Notes: generated from the sequence alone by a model not told the origin. A stretch of DNA of 64,000 nt from Paludibacteraceae bacterium (GCA_017503075.1 JAFVTU010000021.1:42437-106436); one strand, 5' to 3'; shown: positions 18,323 to 28,172, counted from the stretch's first letter. Made by a program: numbers and translations.

Positions 18323-18361
18323 AACTTAGTTAATTATGAATTATGAATTTTGAATGATGAA
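18323..18361. repeat. ATTATGAATT word repeat
   Basis: The 39 bp between the ROK kinase and the transporter gene are almost entirely near-copies of (A)ATTATGAATT, another example of word-like intergenic DNA. Confidence 0.5.
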
Positions 18362-19651
18362 TTATTCTGTAGGAATATCTTTGTTTACATTTTTACTACC
18401 AATGAGGGCATAAAAGAGGATGTATACAGCACATGCTACCACTACGATATAGCTCATTTGGAAGTTGCCAAACACATCTGCTAATTTACCTTGAAGTGGT
18501 ATCAAGATACCACCACCGCAAACCATAGTCATAAATGCACCAGATGCGATGGAAGTATATTTTCCTAATCCTTCAACTGCCATATTAAAGATTCCACCCC
18601 ACATCACAGATGTACACAATCCTACTAATATCAAAGCTAACACACCCACAGGTACTTCCGCTGTAATTATATTCAAACTCGCCCAATCAATGCCCGGCAT
18701 TTTCACAATCATCTCTGATGGCAAAAACATCCCCAACAACACCAATACAAGGCATGCACTTGACACACTAACAATTTGTACACGACTACTTACCTTACCA
18801 CTAATCATACCACCCAAAAAACGTCCCACAAGCATCAGTAACCAATACACAGCCACAATCATCCCTACGATATTAGCATTAATACCCAAACCAGGAGTGG
18901 CTGCATCGGTAGCTGTTGTCAAATATTGCATTACATATGTAGGAACTCCTACTTCTATTCCCAAATACATAAAGATAGCCACCATGCCTAATCTGAAATG
19001 ACGAAATGAAAATGCAGAATGTTTATTACCTTTTCCCGTCTCTGTTACTGATTGTATCTCTGGCTCTGGTATTTGCACAAGCACCAAAACTAGGAATGCA
19101 ACAGCAAACACGCTCAAGGCAATCAACAAAGCAGGAGTAGCATCAGCAATCTTTGCTCTACTTGCATCGGCAATCAGACTTCCCATAATGATAGTTACCA
19201 ATACGGCAGCAGTTGAGCCACAGACACCTCCAAACTGCACCAATTGATTTCCTCTATTGCCTCCACCACCCAAGATATTTAACATTGGGTTCACTACTGT
19301 ATTCAACATACACATACAACAACCTGCGGTGAAAGCACCAACTATATACACCCAAAAACTTTCAATAGTAGCCCATCCGGACGTATATTGCAAAAACACA
19401 CCCGTAAAACCAACTAAGATAGCCACCAATGCTGTCTTACGATAGCCGATTTTCTTCAGCAACATACCGGCAGGAATACCCATCACAGCATAAGCAATAA
19501 AGTTAGCTGCATTGCCCAATTGTGATGCAAAATTGGACATAGCAAAAGTACTCTTCACAATCACAGCCATCGGATTGCACAAGTTGGTCACAAATGCAAT
19601 CATAAAAAATAGCATGTACATTACCACAATGGGGAGGATATTCTTTTTCAT
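18362..19651 (-). CDS. MFS sugar transporter (FucP/GluP-like, FHS family)
   Basis: A 429-residue permease with about 12 helices. The NLCNPMAVIVKSTF and FASQLGNAANFIAYAVMGIPAG segments and GYRKTALVA are the FHS-family N-terminal pattern; the second half has MLVGRFLGGMISGKVS and GLCTSVMWGGIFNMAVEGLGKYTSIASG. The family takes up fucose, glucose or galactose with protons or sodium. Gene order (peptidase, transporter, ROK kinase) suggests co-transcription from the promoter at 21821. Confidence 0.88.
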   Translation of the reverse strand: MKKNILPIVVMYMLFFMIAFVTNLCNPMAVIVKSTFAMSNFASQLGNAANFIAYAVMGIPAGMLLKKIGYRKTALVAILVGFTGVFLQYTSGWATIESFWVYIVGAFTAGCCMCMLNTVVNPMLNILGGGGNRGNQLVQFGGVCGSTAAVLVTIIMGSLIADASRAKIADATPALLIALSVFAVAFLVLVLVQIPEPEIQSVTETGKGNKHSAFSFRHFRLGMVAIFMYLGIEVGVPTYVMQYLTTATDAATPGLGINANIVGMIVAVYWLLMLVGRFLGGMISGKVSSRVQIVSVSSACLVLVLLGMFLPSEMIVKMPGIDWASLNIITAEVPVGVLALILVGLCTSVMWGGIFNMAVEGLGKYTSIASGAFMTMVCGGGILIPLQGKLADVFGNFQMSYIVVVACAVYILFYALIGSKNVNKDIPTE

Positions 19652-19655
19652 AATG

Positions 19656-21791
19656 TTATAAATTTCTCTTCAAGAATAGCATGATGCGATTATGCAAGTG
19701 CTCGTAATTATTGCCATTACGCAAGAAATGGTTGTCATCGGGATACATCTGCATCTCAAATTGTTTGCCCGCTTGCACTAGAGCATCCACATATAGCCAC
19801 GACTGCTGTGCATGTACATTATCGTCTGCTAAACCATGAACCAACAACAAGTTTCCCTTCAAATCTGCTGCTAAATTAATCACATCTGCCTTTTCATATC
19901 CATACTCATTCACCTGCGGACGGCGCATATAGCGTTCGGTATATGCCGAATCATACAAACGCCAACTAGTTACTGGAGCTATTGCAATACCACATTTCCA
20001 CACCTGTTCATTCTGCTTGCTGAGGCACATCAGCGTCTCATAACCACCATAGCTCCAACCACATATAGCCATTCGCTCACCATCAACATAAGGTAATGTC
20101 TTTAAGTACGCAGCCGCACTTATTTGATCCTCTGCCTCTTTCACGCCCAATTCCAAATATGTTGCATTGCGCCAATCACGACCTCTAGCATTCGTTCCAC
20201 GACCATCCACACACACCACCAGATATCCCTCCGAGGCCAAATAATGACCGAAGCGCTTGCGCCAAGTATCTGTCACTCGCTGGCTGGCTGGACCACTATA
20301 TTGCATCATCACTACGGGGTAACGCTTAGTTGCATCAAAACCCATCGGCTTAATCATCCACCCATTTAACTTATCATTACGCTCTGTTACGAACGTAAAA
20401 AACTCCTTGTGGGGAAGTCCACTTACCTCCCATGCATTATTAATCGAATCATTAGCCAATATCACACTCCCTTTGCCTCCCCTAACATCATGCAGCATAT
20501 ATCTCTGTGGAATAGTATTACTTTGATAACAATCTATATAACGCTTCCAATCTTTGGAGAACCTCAGATTATGTGTACCCTCGCCATGAGTAAGCTGAGT
20601 AGTCATATTTTTCTTTACATTTAACGCATATGCTTGACGCGTCATTGGCGTATTAGCAGCTTGATAGTAAAGTGTTTGCGTTTTCTCATCATACCCATAT
20701 ACCGCAGTCACGTCGCGCTGCTCTGGCGTAAGCAATCTCTGCTCTATGCCTTGCGATGAATACATATATACCTGCGTATACCCACCTTTTTCGCTCACAA
20801 CTGCTACACGACCGTCCGACAACCACTGCCAATCATCAAACAACTGGTAATCAATATAATACTCATCACTCTCCTCTACATAAAAAGGATGAGACACAGT
20901 GGATTTGGGATTAGCTGTATAGACGGACATCTTCGTTTGATCTCGATTTAAGACCAAAGCAACCACACTTGCCAAGGTCGGTTCCTTACCTTTCTCAGAT
21001 TTAGGTTGTGATGTCCAACACAAACGAGGAATATAATCATCCTCCTTAGTAGGTAAATCCAAAGTCACAATAGTCTTCTTCTGCACATCATATACACATA
21101 CACTTGCCACTGCATTCTCCTCACCCGCCTTTGGGTAGCGCAAACTGTGCAACGTTGGGTACAATCCTTTTTCTGAATTCACTCTTCTATTTTCACTCTC
21201 CAAATACGTCTGCCACTCAAATGTAGGTACCTCTCGCTCGTTCAATCGAACAAATGCCAGATACTTGCTATCAGGAGAGAAGGCAAACAGCCCTGTTATA
21301 CCAAACTCTTCCTCATACAACCAATCAGCTACTCCATTGTATATCTGCGTATTTGTTTTTACCTCCACATCCATCAGCGCAACTTCATCACGAGAAAGGG
21401 TCAAAGGCACTTCCGTCTTAAAGTCCACCTTATAAATATACAGGTTGTTATCCGCCTTAGCATATACCACATATTTGCCATTTGGCGACATCACCGCGTC
21501 ACGCACTGGGCTATCACTCATCAGTATTGTATCATTCTTCTTGGTATCTATCAAGTAGTAATCAGCATAGTACGAATGACGAAAGAGTTGCTCCTTATTC
21601 TTATACCCTATACGATATCGATGATTCTCACTCATCTCATCGCTATTCAATACACTATCCATTTCTGCAAGAGTCATTGTCTTGGCATCAAAACCACCAC
21701 GAAGCAAATGCATCATATCAACATTATTATTTGCATAGCACATGACGCATATAGAAAATAATGTTAGCAATAATGAAATTTTTCTTTTCAT
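19656..21791 (-). CDS. Dipeptidyl-peptidase IV-like S9 peptidase
   Basis: A 711-residue secreted serine peptidase with signal peptide (MKRKISLLLTLFSICVMCYA), an N-terminal eight-blade propeller of the DPPIV_N type (LFAFSPDSKYLAFVRLNE, EEEFGITGL carrying the double-Glu motif) and a C-terminal alpha/beta hydrolase. The triad is Ser in CGWSYGGYE, Asp in VHGLADDNVHA and His in YPDDNHFLRNG. It should release X-Pro or X-Ala dipeptides in the periplasm, feeding peptide catabolism. It has its own strong promoter. Confidence 0.93.
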   Translation of the reverse strand: MKRKISLLLTLFSICVMCYANNNVDMMHLLRGGFDAKTMTLAEMDSVLNSDEMSENHRYRIGYKNKEQLFRHSYYADYYLIDTKKNDTILMSDSPVRDAVMSPNGKYVVYAKADNNLYIYKVDFKTEVPLTLSRDEVALMDVEVKTNTQIYNGVADWLYEEEFGITGLFAFSPDSKYLAFVRLNEREVPTFEWQTYLESENRRVNSEKGLYPTLHSLRYPKAGEENAVASVCVYDVQKKTIVTLDLPTKEDDYIPRLCWTSQPKSEKGKEPTLASVVALVLNRDQTKMSVYTANPKSTVSHPFYVEESDEYYIDYQLFDDWQWLSDGRVAVVSEKGGYTQVYMYSSQGIEQRLLTPEQRDVTAVYGYDEKTQTLYYQAANTPMTRQAYALNVKKNMTTQLTHGEGTHNLRFSKDWKRYIDCYQSNTIPQRYMLHDVRGGKGSVILANDSINNAWEVSGLPHKEFFTFVTERNDKLNGWMIKPMGFDATKRYPVVMMQYSGPASQRVTDTWRKRFGHYLASEGYLVVCVDGRGTNARGRDWRNATYLELGVKEAEDQISAAAYLKTLPYVDGERMAICGWSYGGYETLMCLSKQNEQVWKCGIAIAPVTSWRLYDSAYTERYMRRPQVNEYGYEKADVINLAADLKGNLLLVHGLADDNVHAQQSWLYVDALVQAGKQFEMQMYPDDNHFLRNGNNYEHLHNRIMLFLKRNL

Positions 21792-21820
21792 ACAAAATAC
21801 CCATTTTATCTAAAATCGCG

Positions 21821-21851
21821 CAAAGGTACAAAAAAAAACGCATATTACAAA
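21821..21851 (-). promoter_or_regulatory. Promoter of the DPP IV-transporter-kinase run
   Basis: On the minus strand TTTG (21848-21851) and TACCTTTG (21821-21828) are exactly 19 bp apart, a textbook Bacteroidota promoter, 30 bp upstream of the ATG at 21791. Confidence 0.85.
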
Positions 21852-21951
21852 GAAAAATACAAAAAAACATCTTTTTCTTCGCATACATATCCTACCTATC
21901 GTTTATAACTGCAAAACAAACCTTGCACTTTTATTATTTCTTTGAAATAAA

Positions 21952-21983
21952 TTTGTATATCTCAAAAATTTTTAGTAATTTTG
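21952..21983 (+). promoter_or_regulatory. Promoter of the nqr operon
   Basis: TTTG (21952-21955) and TAATTTTG (21976-21983) are 20 bp apart. The transcript would have a leader of about 145 nt before nqrA. Confidence 0.8.
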
Positions 21984-21996
21984 CACGCTTTTTATG

Positions 21997-22010
21997 GATT
22001 CTTAAGAATC
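21997..22010. promoter_or_regulatory. 14-bp perfect palindrome in the nqr leader
   Basis: GATTCTTAAGAATC lies 14 bp after the -7 box of the nqr promoter, at about +7 to +20 of the transcript, a place where a repressor could bind. No cognate regulator is identified. Confidence 0.4.
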
Positions 22011-22136
22011 AACACTTTTTCTTCCATCTTCATTTATCCCGAAGATACCCCGAAGATAAGCCAACAATAGAAAGCCCCCAAGCGACAAAAATCTTAAAAA
22101 AAGACATAAAACAAAACAATAAAATCAATTAACATC

Positions 22137-23489
22137 ATGCAAAAAATCCAACTGAAACGTGGTTTGGACATCCCATTTGATGGAGCGGCAGCCCTCACAC
22201 TCGGTAGTGTGAATCGTCCTGCTATCTTCCACATCGTCCCAGACCATTTCGCTGGCGTGACCCCAAAACTCATGGTCCGCGAAGGCGACAGCGTGAAAGC
22301 AGGTTCTCCCCTCTTCCACGACAAGTCATTTGCTGAGATGCTCTTCACATCGCCTGTTAGCGGTAAGGTGGTAGCCATTGTACGTGGCGAGCGCCGCAAG
22401 GTGATGTCCATCGACATCGAAGCTGATGCTACGATTGAGTATGAGTCCTTCGACCTTAAGCAAGACGCTAAAGCCCTCTTGCTGCAATCGGGTCTTTGGG
22501 CACTCATTAAGCAACGTCCTTACGATTGCATCGCTCTCCCAAGCAAGCAACCTAAGGCCATCTTCATCTCTACCTTCGACACCGCTCCTGTAGCACCAAA
22601 CTACGAGTGGGTGCTCAATGGACAAGGTGCAGTGCTGCAAGCTGCAGTAAATGCACTCGCTACTATCGCACCTGTGTACGTAGGCATCAAATGTTGCGCA
22701 AGCGCACCTGTTTTCCGTGGCTTGACCAACTGCGAGAAATACGAGGTTAAAGGTCCTCACCCAGCAGGCAACGTAGGTGTACAAATCAACCACGTGGCTC
22801 CTATCGCTAAGGGCGAGACCGTTTGGACTATCAACATCCAAGACCTCGCGCTCATCGGTCGCCTCTTTACTAAAGGTATCGTGGACATGCAAAAGAAAGT
22901 GGCGCTCACAGGCCCTCTCGCCAGCGGTGCACAATACTACAACGTATTGCCAGGCATGCCACTCAGCGCAATCTTCACCAGCAACATCTACAAGGGCTGC
23001 AACGCTCGCCTCGTAGCAGGTAACGTGCTCTCTGGCCACCAAGTATGCGCTGATGAGATGGTTAGCATCTACGACAACCAATACACCGTACTCCCTGAAG
23101 GTGACGAGACACACGAGTTCATGGGATGGATCATGCCTCGCTTCAATAGCTTCAATGCTGGCAAGACCGACCCTGCTAAGATGGTGAACAACTGCGTGAC
23201 CGAGTGGCTCTTCGGTAAGAAGAAATACAACTGGGACGCTCGCCTCAAAGGTGGTCGCCGTGCTATCATCGTGAGCGGTGAGTATGACAAGGTGTTCCCT
23301 ATGGATATCTATCCTGAGTATTTGATTAAGGCAATGATTGCTGGCAACCTCGACAGCATGGAGCAACTTGGTGCATACGAAGTAGCACCAGAGGACTTTG
23401 CGCTCTGCGAGTACGTATGTACAAGTAAGATGCCATTGCAAGCTATCGTTCGTGCCGCATTGGATAACTTAAAAAAGGAGATTGAGTGA
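22137..23489 (+). CDS. nqrA: Na+-translocating NADH:quinone reductase subunit A
   Basis: A 450-residue soluble subunit. Family features: MQKIQLKRGLDIPFDGAA start, barrel-sandwich hybrid (VREGDSVKAGSPLFHDK), FTSPVSGKVVAIVRGERR, HPAGNVGVQINHV and a C-terminal RnfC-like part. It caps the membrane complex on the cytoplasmic face. The six nqr genes are contiguous on one strand with overlaps or gaps of a few bases. Codon use is rich in C-ending codons, indicating high expression. Several long antisense open frames are shadows. Confidence 0.97.
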   Translation: MQKIQLKRGLDIPFDGAAALTLGSVNRPAIFHIVPDHFAGVTPKLMVREGDSVKAGSPLFHDKSFAEMLFTSPVSGKVVAIVRGERRKVMSIDIEADATIEYESFDLKQDAKALLLQSGLWALIKQRPYDCIALPSKQPKAIFISTFDTAPVAPNYEWVLNGQGAVLQAAVNALATIAPVYVGIKCCASAPVFRGLTNCEKYEVKGPHPAGNVGVQINHVAPIAKGETVWTINIQDLALIGRLFTKGIVDMQKKVALTGPLASGAQYYNVLPGMPLSAIFTSNIYKGCNARLVAGNVLSGHQVCADEMVSIYDNQYTVLPEGDETHEFMGWIMPRFNSFNAGKTDPAKMVNNCVTEWLFGKKKYNWDARLKGGRRAIIVSGEYDKVFPMDIYPEYLIKAMIAGNLDSMEQLGAYEVAPEDFALCEYVCTSKMPLQAIVRAALDNLKKEIE

Positions 23490-24694
23490 TGCTAAAGAAA
23501 TTACATAACATAGTAGAGAAACTTCGCCCTACCTTCTCAGAGGGTGGCAAGTTGTCCGCGCTGCACTCGTTGTTTGACGGTTTCGAGACTTTCCTCTTCA
23601 CCCCCAACACCACCGCTAAGCGCGTAGGTTCGCAGATCCACGATGGTTCGGATAGCAAGCGAACCATGATCCTTGTGGTAATGGCACTCGTTCCAGCACT
23701 GCTCTTTGGTATGTTCAACGTAGGTTACCAACACTTCCTCGCTACTGGCGAGTTGGTACGTGGCGCTATGACCTGCGCAATGTTCTGGAAGAGCTTTGGC
23801 TTTGGTGCGTTGGCTGTATTGCCATATATCATCGTTAGCTATGGTGTAGGTCTCGGTATCGAGTTCACCGTAGCACAATGGAAGAAAGAAGAAATCCAAG
23901 AAGGTTTCCTCGTATCAGGTATGATTATTCCACTTATCGTGCCAATCAACACTCCTCTCTGGATGGTGGCTGTGGCTACTGCTTTTGCGGTCATCTTTGC
24001 AAAAGAGGTATTCGGCGGTACAGGTTACAACATCTTCAACGTCGCTCTCATCGCGCGCGCGTTCCTCTTCTTTGCTTATCCTACCCACATGACTGGTGAC
24101 AAGTGCTTCGTTCGTACCGAAGGTACTTGGGGCTGGGACAACGGACAAACCCTCGTGGACGGTTTCTCTGGTGCTACCCCACTCACCCAACTCGCTACTT
24201 CTACCGAAGCTAACCTCATGCCAGTGGACTTCTGGACTGCCTTCAATGGTCTTATCCCAGGTTCTATTGGTGAGACTTGCTGCTGGGCTATCTTGCTCGG
24301 TGCTGCATTGCTCATCGTGACTGGCGTAGCAAGTTGGAAAACCATGCTTAGCATCTTCGCTGGTGGTGCACTCACCGCTTGGCTCTTCAACCAATTTGGT
24401 GCAGAGACTGCTGCGGCTAACTACCCATGGTACATGCACCTCGTTACAGGTGGTTTCATGTTCGGTGCTGTCTTCATGGCTACTGACCCTGTTACCTCTG
24501 CTCGTACTGAGTGCGGTAAGTGGATCTATGGTGCATTGATCGGTTTCATGGCTGTAGTGATTCGCGTACTCAACCCTGGTTATCCAGAGGGTATGATGCT
24601 CGCTATCCTGCTCATGAACGCTTTTGCTCCACTCATCGACTGGTGCGTAGTGCAAGTGAATATTAAGAAACGTATGAAACGCGCTAAAATTTAA
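23489..24694 (+). CDS. nqrB: Na+-translocating NADH:quinone reductase subunit B
   Basis: A 401-residue membrane subunit with about ten helices. FSGATPL holds the Thr that carries covalently bound FMN; the RnfD/NqrB signatures TGGFMFGAVFMATDPVTSA and PGYPEGMMLAILLMNAFAPLID are present. It forms the Na+ channel with NqrD and NqrE. The ATG overlaps the nqrA stop (TGATG). Confidence 0.97.
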   Translation: MLKKLHNIVEKLRPTFSEGGKLSALHSLFDGFETFLFTPNTTAKRVGSQIHDGSDSKRTMILVVMALVPALLFGMFNVGYQHFLATGELVRGAMTCAMFWKSFGFGALAVLPYIIVSYGVGLGIEFTVAQWKKEEIQEGFLVSGMIIPLIVPINTPLWMVAVATAFAVIFAKEVFGGTGYNIFNVALIARAFLFFAYPTHMTGDKCFVRTEGTWGWDNGQTLVDGFSGATPLTQLATSTEANLMPVDFWTAFNGLIPGSIGETCCWAILLGAALLIVTGVASWKTMLSIFAGGALTAWLFNQFGAETAAANYPWYMHLVTGGFMFGAVFMATDPVTSARTECGKWIYGALIGFMAVVIRVLNPGYPEGMMLAILLMNAFAPLIDWCVVQVNIKKRMKRAKI

Positions 24695-25545
24695 TGAATA
24701 TGGCACAGAAGAAATTTGTATGTTCCGTTTGTGGCTATGTTCACAACGGCGATAAGGCACCTGAGGTTTGCCCACAATGCAAGCAATCTGGCGTCTTTGT
24801 AGAAGAAAAGAAAAAAGGTCTGGATACCAATAGCAACGCATACACCATTATCTATGCTACTATCATCGTAGTTATCGTGGCTGTCATGCTCGCTTTGGTA
24901 AGCCAAGTGCTCAGCCCTCGCCAAGAGGCTAACCGCTTGCTCGACCAACAAAAGCAAATCCTCGTAGCCCTCAACCAAAACTACGACAACACCGACCCTG
25001 CTGCATTGTATCTCTCATTGGTAAACGATACCATCGACGTGAACGGTGCTCCTGTATTCGTGGCTAATATCGAGGGTAATACTAAGTATGTACTCAAACT
25101 CCACGGTGCTGGTCTTTGGGGCGGTATCGGTGGTTATTTGGCTTTGGATGCTGATAAGAACACTATCTACGGTATCAACTTCAACCATGAGTCTGAGACT
25201 CCAGGTTTGGGTGCTGAGATCGTAACAGAGAAGTTCCGCAGTCAGTTCCCTGGCAAGCATATCCGCAATGCTGCTGGCGAAGTAGTTTCAGTAGTTGTGT
25301 TGAAAGCAGGCAAAGTGGCTGATGGTCAAGAGCAAGTAGATGCCCTCTCTGGTGCAACTATCACTTGCGACGGCGTTAGCACCATGATTGCAACCAACCT
25401 CGCTGAGTACGCAGAATTCTTAAATAACGTGAGCGAAGCGAACCAACCTTCGTGCGAAGCACCATGTAACGCGAGCGACAGCGAGCCAACAACGTGCGAA
25501 GCACCAACTAACGTGAGCGAAGCGAACTTAAATATGGAGGAATAA
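24694..25545 (+). CDS. nqrC: NqrC with an N-terminal rubredoxin-like zinc ribbon and a repeat-derived tail
   Basis: A 283-residue protein. Residues 8-33 form a rubredoxin-like knuckle pair (CSVC at 10-13, CPQC at 26-29, with GYVHNGD and APEVCP) like the C-terminus of rubrerythrin. A single membrane helix follows (about 50-73), then the periplasmic FMN domain with LSGATITCDG, whose Thr222 should carry FMN. Known NqrC proteins start directly with the membrane helix, so the ribbon is an added cytoplasmic module; that it feeds or senses electrons is inference. Residues 245-283 are an extra tail, NVSEAN/SCEAP/NASDSE words, encoded by GAGCGAAGCGAAC-type repeats (25427-25540). The ATG overlaps the nqrB stop by 1 bp. 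Confidence 0.95.
   Translation: MNMAQKKFVCSVCGYVHNGDKAPEVCPQCKQSGVFVEEKKKGLDTNSNAYTIIYATIIVVIVAVMLALVSQVLSPRQEANRLLDQQKQILVALNQNYDNTDPAALYLSLVNDTIDVNGAPVFVANIEGNTKYVLKLHGAGLWGGIGGYLALDADKNTIYGINFNHESETPGLGAEIVTEKFRSQFPGKHIRNAAGEVVSVVVLKAGKVADGQEQVDALSGATITCDGVSTMIATNLAEYAEFLNNVSEANQPSCEAPCNASDSEPTTCEAPTNVSEANLNMEE
25427..25540. repeat. GTGAGCGAAGCGAAC word tract inside nqrC
   Basis: Words AACGTGAGCGAAGCGAAC (twice), CGTGCGAAGCACCA (twice) and AACGCGAGCGACAGCGAG alternate over about 114 bp in the 3' end of nqrC. They keep the reading frame and encode the non-conserved tail. Same type of word-like DNA as seen between genes elsewhere. Confidence 0.7.
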
Positions 25546-25548
25546 GTT

Positions 25549-26169
25549 ATGGCATTATCTCAAAAAACAAAAGAGGTGTTGTTTGGCCCTCTGAACATTA
25601 ACAACCCAGTGGTTGTTCAAGTGTTGGGTATCTGTTCTGCATTGGCTGTGACCGTGCAACTGAAGCCAGCGTTGGTAATGGGTATTGCCGTTACTATCAT
25701 CGTGGCTATGGCGAACGTAATTGTATCACTCATTCGCAACACTATCCCAATGCGAATCCGTATTATCATCCAATTGGTGGTAGTAGCAGCGTTGGTAACT
25801 CTCGTGAGCGAGGTGCTGAAGGCCTTTGCTTATGATGTAGCAATGCAACTGAGTGTATATATCGGTTTGATTATTACCAACTGTATCCTCATGGGACGTC
25901 TTGAGGCGTTTGCTATGACCAACAAAGTGTGGGATTCTTTCCTCGATGGTCTTGGCAACGGTTTCGGCTATGCTATCATCCTTGTGATTGTAGCATTCTT
26001 CCGTGAGTTGCTGGGAGCTGGCACTTTGCTCGGCTTCCCAATCATACCTGCAAGTTGGTATGCAGCTGGTTATCAAAACTGTGGTATGATGATGATGCCA
26101 GCTATGGCACTGATTCTCGTAGCATGTATAATCTGGGCTCATCGTGGCTATAATAAGGAGTTGAAGTAA
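25549..26169 (+). CDS. nqrD: Na+-translocating NADH:quinone reductase subunit D
   Basis: A 206-residue, six-helix RnfE/NqrD-family protein: [20 protein letters not shown] start, [19 protein letters not shown] (carrying the conserved Cys that helps hold an iron site between NqrD and NqrE) and [13 protein letters not shown]. It starts 3 bp after nqrC. Confidence 0.97.
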   Translation: MALSQKTKEVLFGPLNINNPVVVQVLGICSALAVTVQLKPALVMGIAVTIIVAMANVIVSLIRNTIPMRIRIIIQLVVVAALVTLVSEVLKAFAYDVAMQLSVYIGLIITNCILMGRLEAFAMTNKVWDSFLDGLGNGFGYAIILVIVAFFRELLGAGTLLGFPIIPASWYAAGYQNCGMMMMPAMALILVACIIWAHRGYNKELK

Positions 26170-26170
26170 T

Positions 26171-26779
26171 ATGGAACACGCTATTAGTTTATTTGTTCGC
26201 AGTATTTTTGCTGACAACATGATTTTCGCATACTTCTTGGGTATGTGTTCATACTTGGCTGTGTCCAAGAATGTAAAAACAAGTGCTGGCTTGGGTGTAG
26301 CAGTCATCTTCGTGTTGGCTATCACCTTGCCTGTAAACTACTTGTTGCAAGTGCATGTGCTCAATCCACTTGGTTTGGGTTACTTGTCCTTCATCCTCTT
26401 TATTGCGGTGATTGCAGCTATCGTACAACTCGTGGAGATGGTGGTTGAGAAGTTCTCTCCTTCGCTCTATGCTTCGTTGGGTATTTTCTTGCCATTGATT
26501 GCAGTAAACTGCGCCATCATGGGTGGTTCGCTCTTTATGCAACAACGTATCTTGCTCGAGCCAGAGAATGTGAAAGCGATTGCTAACCTTGGTGATGCTT
26601 TTGCTTACGCATTAGGTTCTGGTATCGGATGGTTGCTCGCTATCGTCTGCCTGGCAGGTATCCGCGAGAAAATGGAGTACAACGATGTGCCACGTCCATT
26701 GCAAGGCTTGGGTATTACCTTCATCGTAGTAGGTCTGATGGCTATGGCATTTATGTGTTTTAGTGGTTTGAACATTTAA
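26171..26779 (+). CDS. nqrE: Na+-translocating NADH:quinone reductase subunit E
   Basis: A 202-residue, six-helix RnfA/NqrE-family protein: [20 protein letters not shown] start, [20 protein letters not shown] with the conserved Cys of the NqrD/E iron site, and [18 protein letters not shown]. It starts 1 bp after nqrD. Confidence 0.97.
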   Translation: MEHAISLFVRSIFADNMIFAYFLGMCSYLAVSKNVKTSAGLGVAVIFVLAITLPVNYLLQVHVLNPLGLGYLSFILFIAVIAAIVQLVEMVVEKFSPSLYASLGIFLPLIAVNCAIMGGSLFMQQRILLEPENVKAIANLGDAFAYALGSGIGWLLAIVCLAGIREKMEYNDVPRPLQGLGITFIVVGLMAMAFMCFSGLNI

Positions 26780-26794
26780 TAGGAGGAAAGAAGT

Positions 26795-28066
26795 ATGAAT
26801 ATGTTAGCAATTTTATATTCTGTAGGAGTTTTCCTTGCTGTGATTCTCCTGTTAGTAGTGATTCTCTTGGTAGCTAAGAAATACCTCGTTCCTTCGGGCG
26901 ACGTGAAAGTGGTTATCAACGGTGATAAGGAATATCATATCCCTGCAGGTGGCACATTGCTTGGCGCTATGGGCGAAGCAGGCGTACACTTGCCATCTGC
27001 TTGTGGTGGTAAGGGTTCTTGCGGTCAATGTAAGTGCCAAGTGCTCGAAGGTGGTGGCGAGATTCTCCCTACTGAGACGGTTCACTTCACCCGCAAACAA
27101 CAAAAAGACCACTGGCGTCTTGGTTGCCAAGTCAAGGTGAAAGGCGATATGCAACTCAAGTTAGACGAGTCTGTACTCGGCGTTAAGGAATGGGAGTGTA
27201 CCGTTATCAGCAACCGCAACGTGGCTACCTTTATCAAGGAGTTCAAGGTGGCTTTGCCTCCAGGCGAGCACATGGACTTCGTGCCTGGTTCGTATGCACA
27301 AATCCTTATCCCTGAGTACGATATCGATTACAACAATTTCGACCGCGAGTTGATTGGTGACTTGTATGTCCCAGCATGGGAGAAATTCGGACTCTTTGGC
27401 TTGAAGCAAAAGAATACTGAGGCAACGGTGCGTGCATACTCTATGGCTAACTACCCAGACGAGGGTGATATCATCACCTTGACTGTGCGTATTGCTACCC
27501 CACCATTCAAACCAAAAGAGCAAGGTCCTGGCTTCATGGATGTACCATGTGGTATCGCTTCTACCTATATCTTCAACCTCAAACCAGGTGATAAGGTGAC
27601 TATGTCAGGTCCTTATGGTGACTTCCACCCTATCTTCGATAGCAAACGCGAGATGATTTGGGTCGGTGGTGGTGCAGGTATGGCTCCATTGCGTGCACAG
27701 ATCATGCACATGTTGAAGACCTTGCACACTCGCGACCGCGAGATGCATTATTTCTATGGTGCTCGTGCTATTGATGAGGTATTTTTCATGGAGGACTTCT
27801 TGGCATTGGAGAAGGAGTATCCTAACTTCCATTTCCACTTGGCATTGGACCGTCCAGATCCTAAGGCAGATGCTTTGGGTGTTAAATATACCGCTGGCTT
27901 CATTGCTCCAGTCTTGGGCGACACCTATCTGAAGCAACACGACGCTCCAGAAGACATCGAGTACTACCTCTGCGGCCCTCCTATGATGGCAAAGACAGTG
28001 CTTGACCTCTTGCACTCGCTGGGTGTAGAGGACGATATGATCATGTTTGACAATTTCGGTGGTTAA
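26795..28066 (+). CDS. nqrF: Na+-translocating NADH:quinone reductase subunit F
   Basis: A 423-residue NADH-oxidising subunit. One N-terminal helix, then a [2Fe-2S] ferredoxin domain (SACGGKGSCGQCKC with the fourth Cys in RLGCQVKV), an FAD domain (RAYSMANYP) and the NADH domain (WVGGGAGMAPLRAQI, YLCGPPMM). AGGAGG ribosome site upstream. It ends VEDDMIMFDNFGG. Degenerate copies of its last 20-30 codons occur at 28173-28226, 28334-28412 and 47231-47325. Confidence 0.98.
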   Translation: MNMLAILYSVGVFLAVILLLVVILLVAKKYLVPSGDVKVVINGDKEYHIPAGGTLLGAMGEAGVHLPSACGGKGSCGQCKCQVLEGGGEILPTETVHFTRKQQKDHWRLGCQVKVKGDMQLKLDESVLGVKEWECTVISNRNVATFIKEFKVALPPGEHMDFVPGSYAQILIPEYDIDYNNFDRELIGDLYVPAWEKFGLFGLKQKNTEATVRAYSMANYPDEGDIITLTVRIATPPFKPKEQGPGFMDVPCGIASTYIFNLKPGDKVTMSGPYGDFHPIFDSKREMIWVGGGAGMAPLRAQIMHMLKTLHTRDREMHYFYGARAIDEVFFMEDFLALEKEYPNFHFHLALDRPDPKADALGVKYTAGFIAPVLGDTYLKQHDAPEDIEYYLCGPPMMAKTVLDLLHSLGVEDDMIMFDNFGG

Positions 28067-28085
28067 TCCGAAGGATTTAAATAAG

Positions 28086-28115
28086 AACAAGGGGCTCAAT
28101 GAGTCCCTTGTTTTT
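28086..28115 (+). terminator. Terminator of the nqr operon
   Basis: CAAGGGGCTC (28088-28097) pairs with GAGTCCCTTG (28101-28110) around AAT with one G-T pair, then TTTTT. It lies 20 bp after the nqrF stop. Confidence 0.88.
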
Positions 28116-28172
28116 ATTTAGTCTTATGTATCTCTGAGTTATTGAATATATTGTATTTCTTTTACTTTCATT

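Noticed and set aside
22326-24841. Long minus-strand open frames (up to 371 codons) opposite nqrA and nqrB
   Set aside because: They are mirror frames caused by the C-ending codon bias of the nqr genes; no family pattern, no ribosome site, and they lie fully within conserved genes.
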